NCBI GenBank assembly: GCA_002333125.1
Contig: DDBM01000249.1
Location: 7,555-13,913 of the forward strand
Reading direction: 5' to 3'
Source of the DNA: Moraxellaceae bacterium UBA2032
Lineage (GTDB): Bacteria; Pseudomonadota; Gammaproteobacteria; Pseudomonadales; Moraxellaceae
Length of the DNA: 6,359 nt
Shown: positions 6,156-6,359 of the stretch, one piece after another
Position numbering within the stretch: position 1 is the stretch's first letter
Layout: every line of letters starts with the position of its first letter
Notes under the pieces: generated by a model
Told to the model about the DNA's origin: nothing
Database searches by the model: none
Seen by the model: only the letters and a program-made list of their open reading frames with translations
Translations under genes and position numbers: made by a program

Positions 6156-6359
6156 ATGTACATATTTGTTTATGGCACTTTACGGCAGGGTATGCGATTG
6201 CAGCACTATTTAGCTCAAGATGAGTTTATTGGTCGTGCTGCTTTATCAGATGCCACGATGTACGATTTAGGTGAATATCCTGCGGTTGTATTACGAGGAC
6301 ACGGTGACGTATATGGTGAGTTATATTTTATTACACCCGCCACGCTGCGTATTTTAGAT
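6156..6359 (+). CDS. Gamma-glutamylcyclotransferase-like protein, 3' end cut off
   Basis: From the ATG at 6156 the frame stays open for 68 codons to the window edge. The N-terminus MYIFVYGTLRQG is the signature substrate-binding loop of the gamma-glutamylcyclotransferase/AIG2 fold. It is followed by the usual HYLAQDEFIGRA, MYDLGEYPAVVL and VYGELYFI strands. Family members release 5-oxoproline from gamma-glutamyl amines or peptides; many bacterial YtfP-type members have no proven substrate. The catalytic glutamate lies further downstream in the family, beyond this window, so activity cannot be judged. It starts 13 bases after the ADP-ribosylglycohydrolase stop, with a weak purine-rich AAAAGAAG upstream, and is the third gene of the right operon. 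An alternative annotation would be AIG2-like protein. Confidence 0.87.
   Translation, partial: MYIFVYGTLRQGMRLQHYLAQDEFIGRAALSDATMYDLGEYPAVVLRGHGDVYGELYFITPATLRILD

Overview
The window is A+T-rich bacterial DNA. It is densely coded, uses ATG starts with good Shine-Dalgarno sites, and its protein families (YbjN, McrB-like, DraG-type hydrolase) are common in Gram-negative bacteria. A gammaproteobacterium is my best guess, but nothing here fixes the taxon. There are no tRNA or rRNA genes, transposases, CRISPR arrays or phage genes.

The layout is two divergent operons around a 228-base shared regulatory region (2832-3059). The left arm, on the minus strand, runs: a YbjN-fold protein (2286-2831), a divergent macrodomain protein (1633-2268), and a large McrB-like AAA+ GTPase (1-1646, cut by the window edge). 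The macrodomain and McrB-like genes overlap by 14 bases. The right arm, on the plus strand, runs: a tandem-AAA ATPase (3060-5183), an ADP-ribosylglycohydrolase of the DraG/ARH family (5213-6142), and a gamma-glutamylcyclotransferase-like protein (6156 onward, cut by the window edge).

The most striking feature is in the shared region. Two copies of the same near-palindrome, identical over 22 bases and in inverted orientation, lie at 2876-2898 and 3000-3021. One lies 44 bases from the left start codon and the other 38 bases from the right one. Each is followed, after exactly six bases, by a plausible -10 hexamer. One transcription factor therefore probably controls both arms together. It is not encoded in the window.

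Each arm pairs an AAA+ motor with a protein of an ADP-ribose-handling family: macrodomain with McrB-like GTPase on the left, ARH with tandem AAA on the right. My inference is a co-regulated island that responds to, or acts through, ADP-ribosylation or NAD-derived metabolites, possibly in stress or phage defence. No ADP-ribosyltransferase or nuclease is visible, so the window probably holds only part of the system. A McrC-type nuclease partner would be expected beyond position 1, but this cannot be seen.
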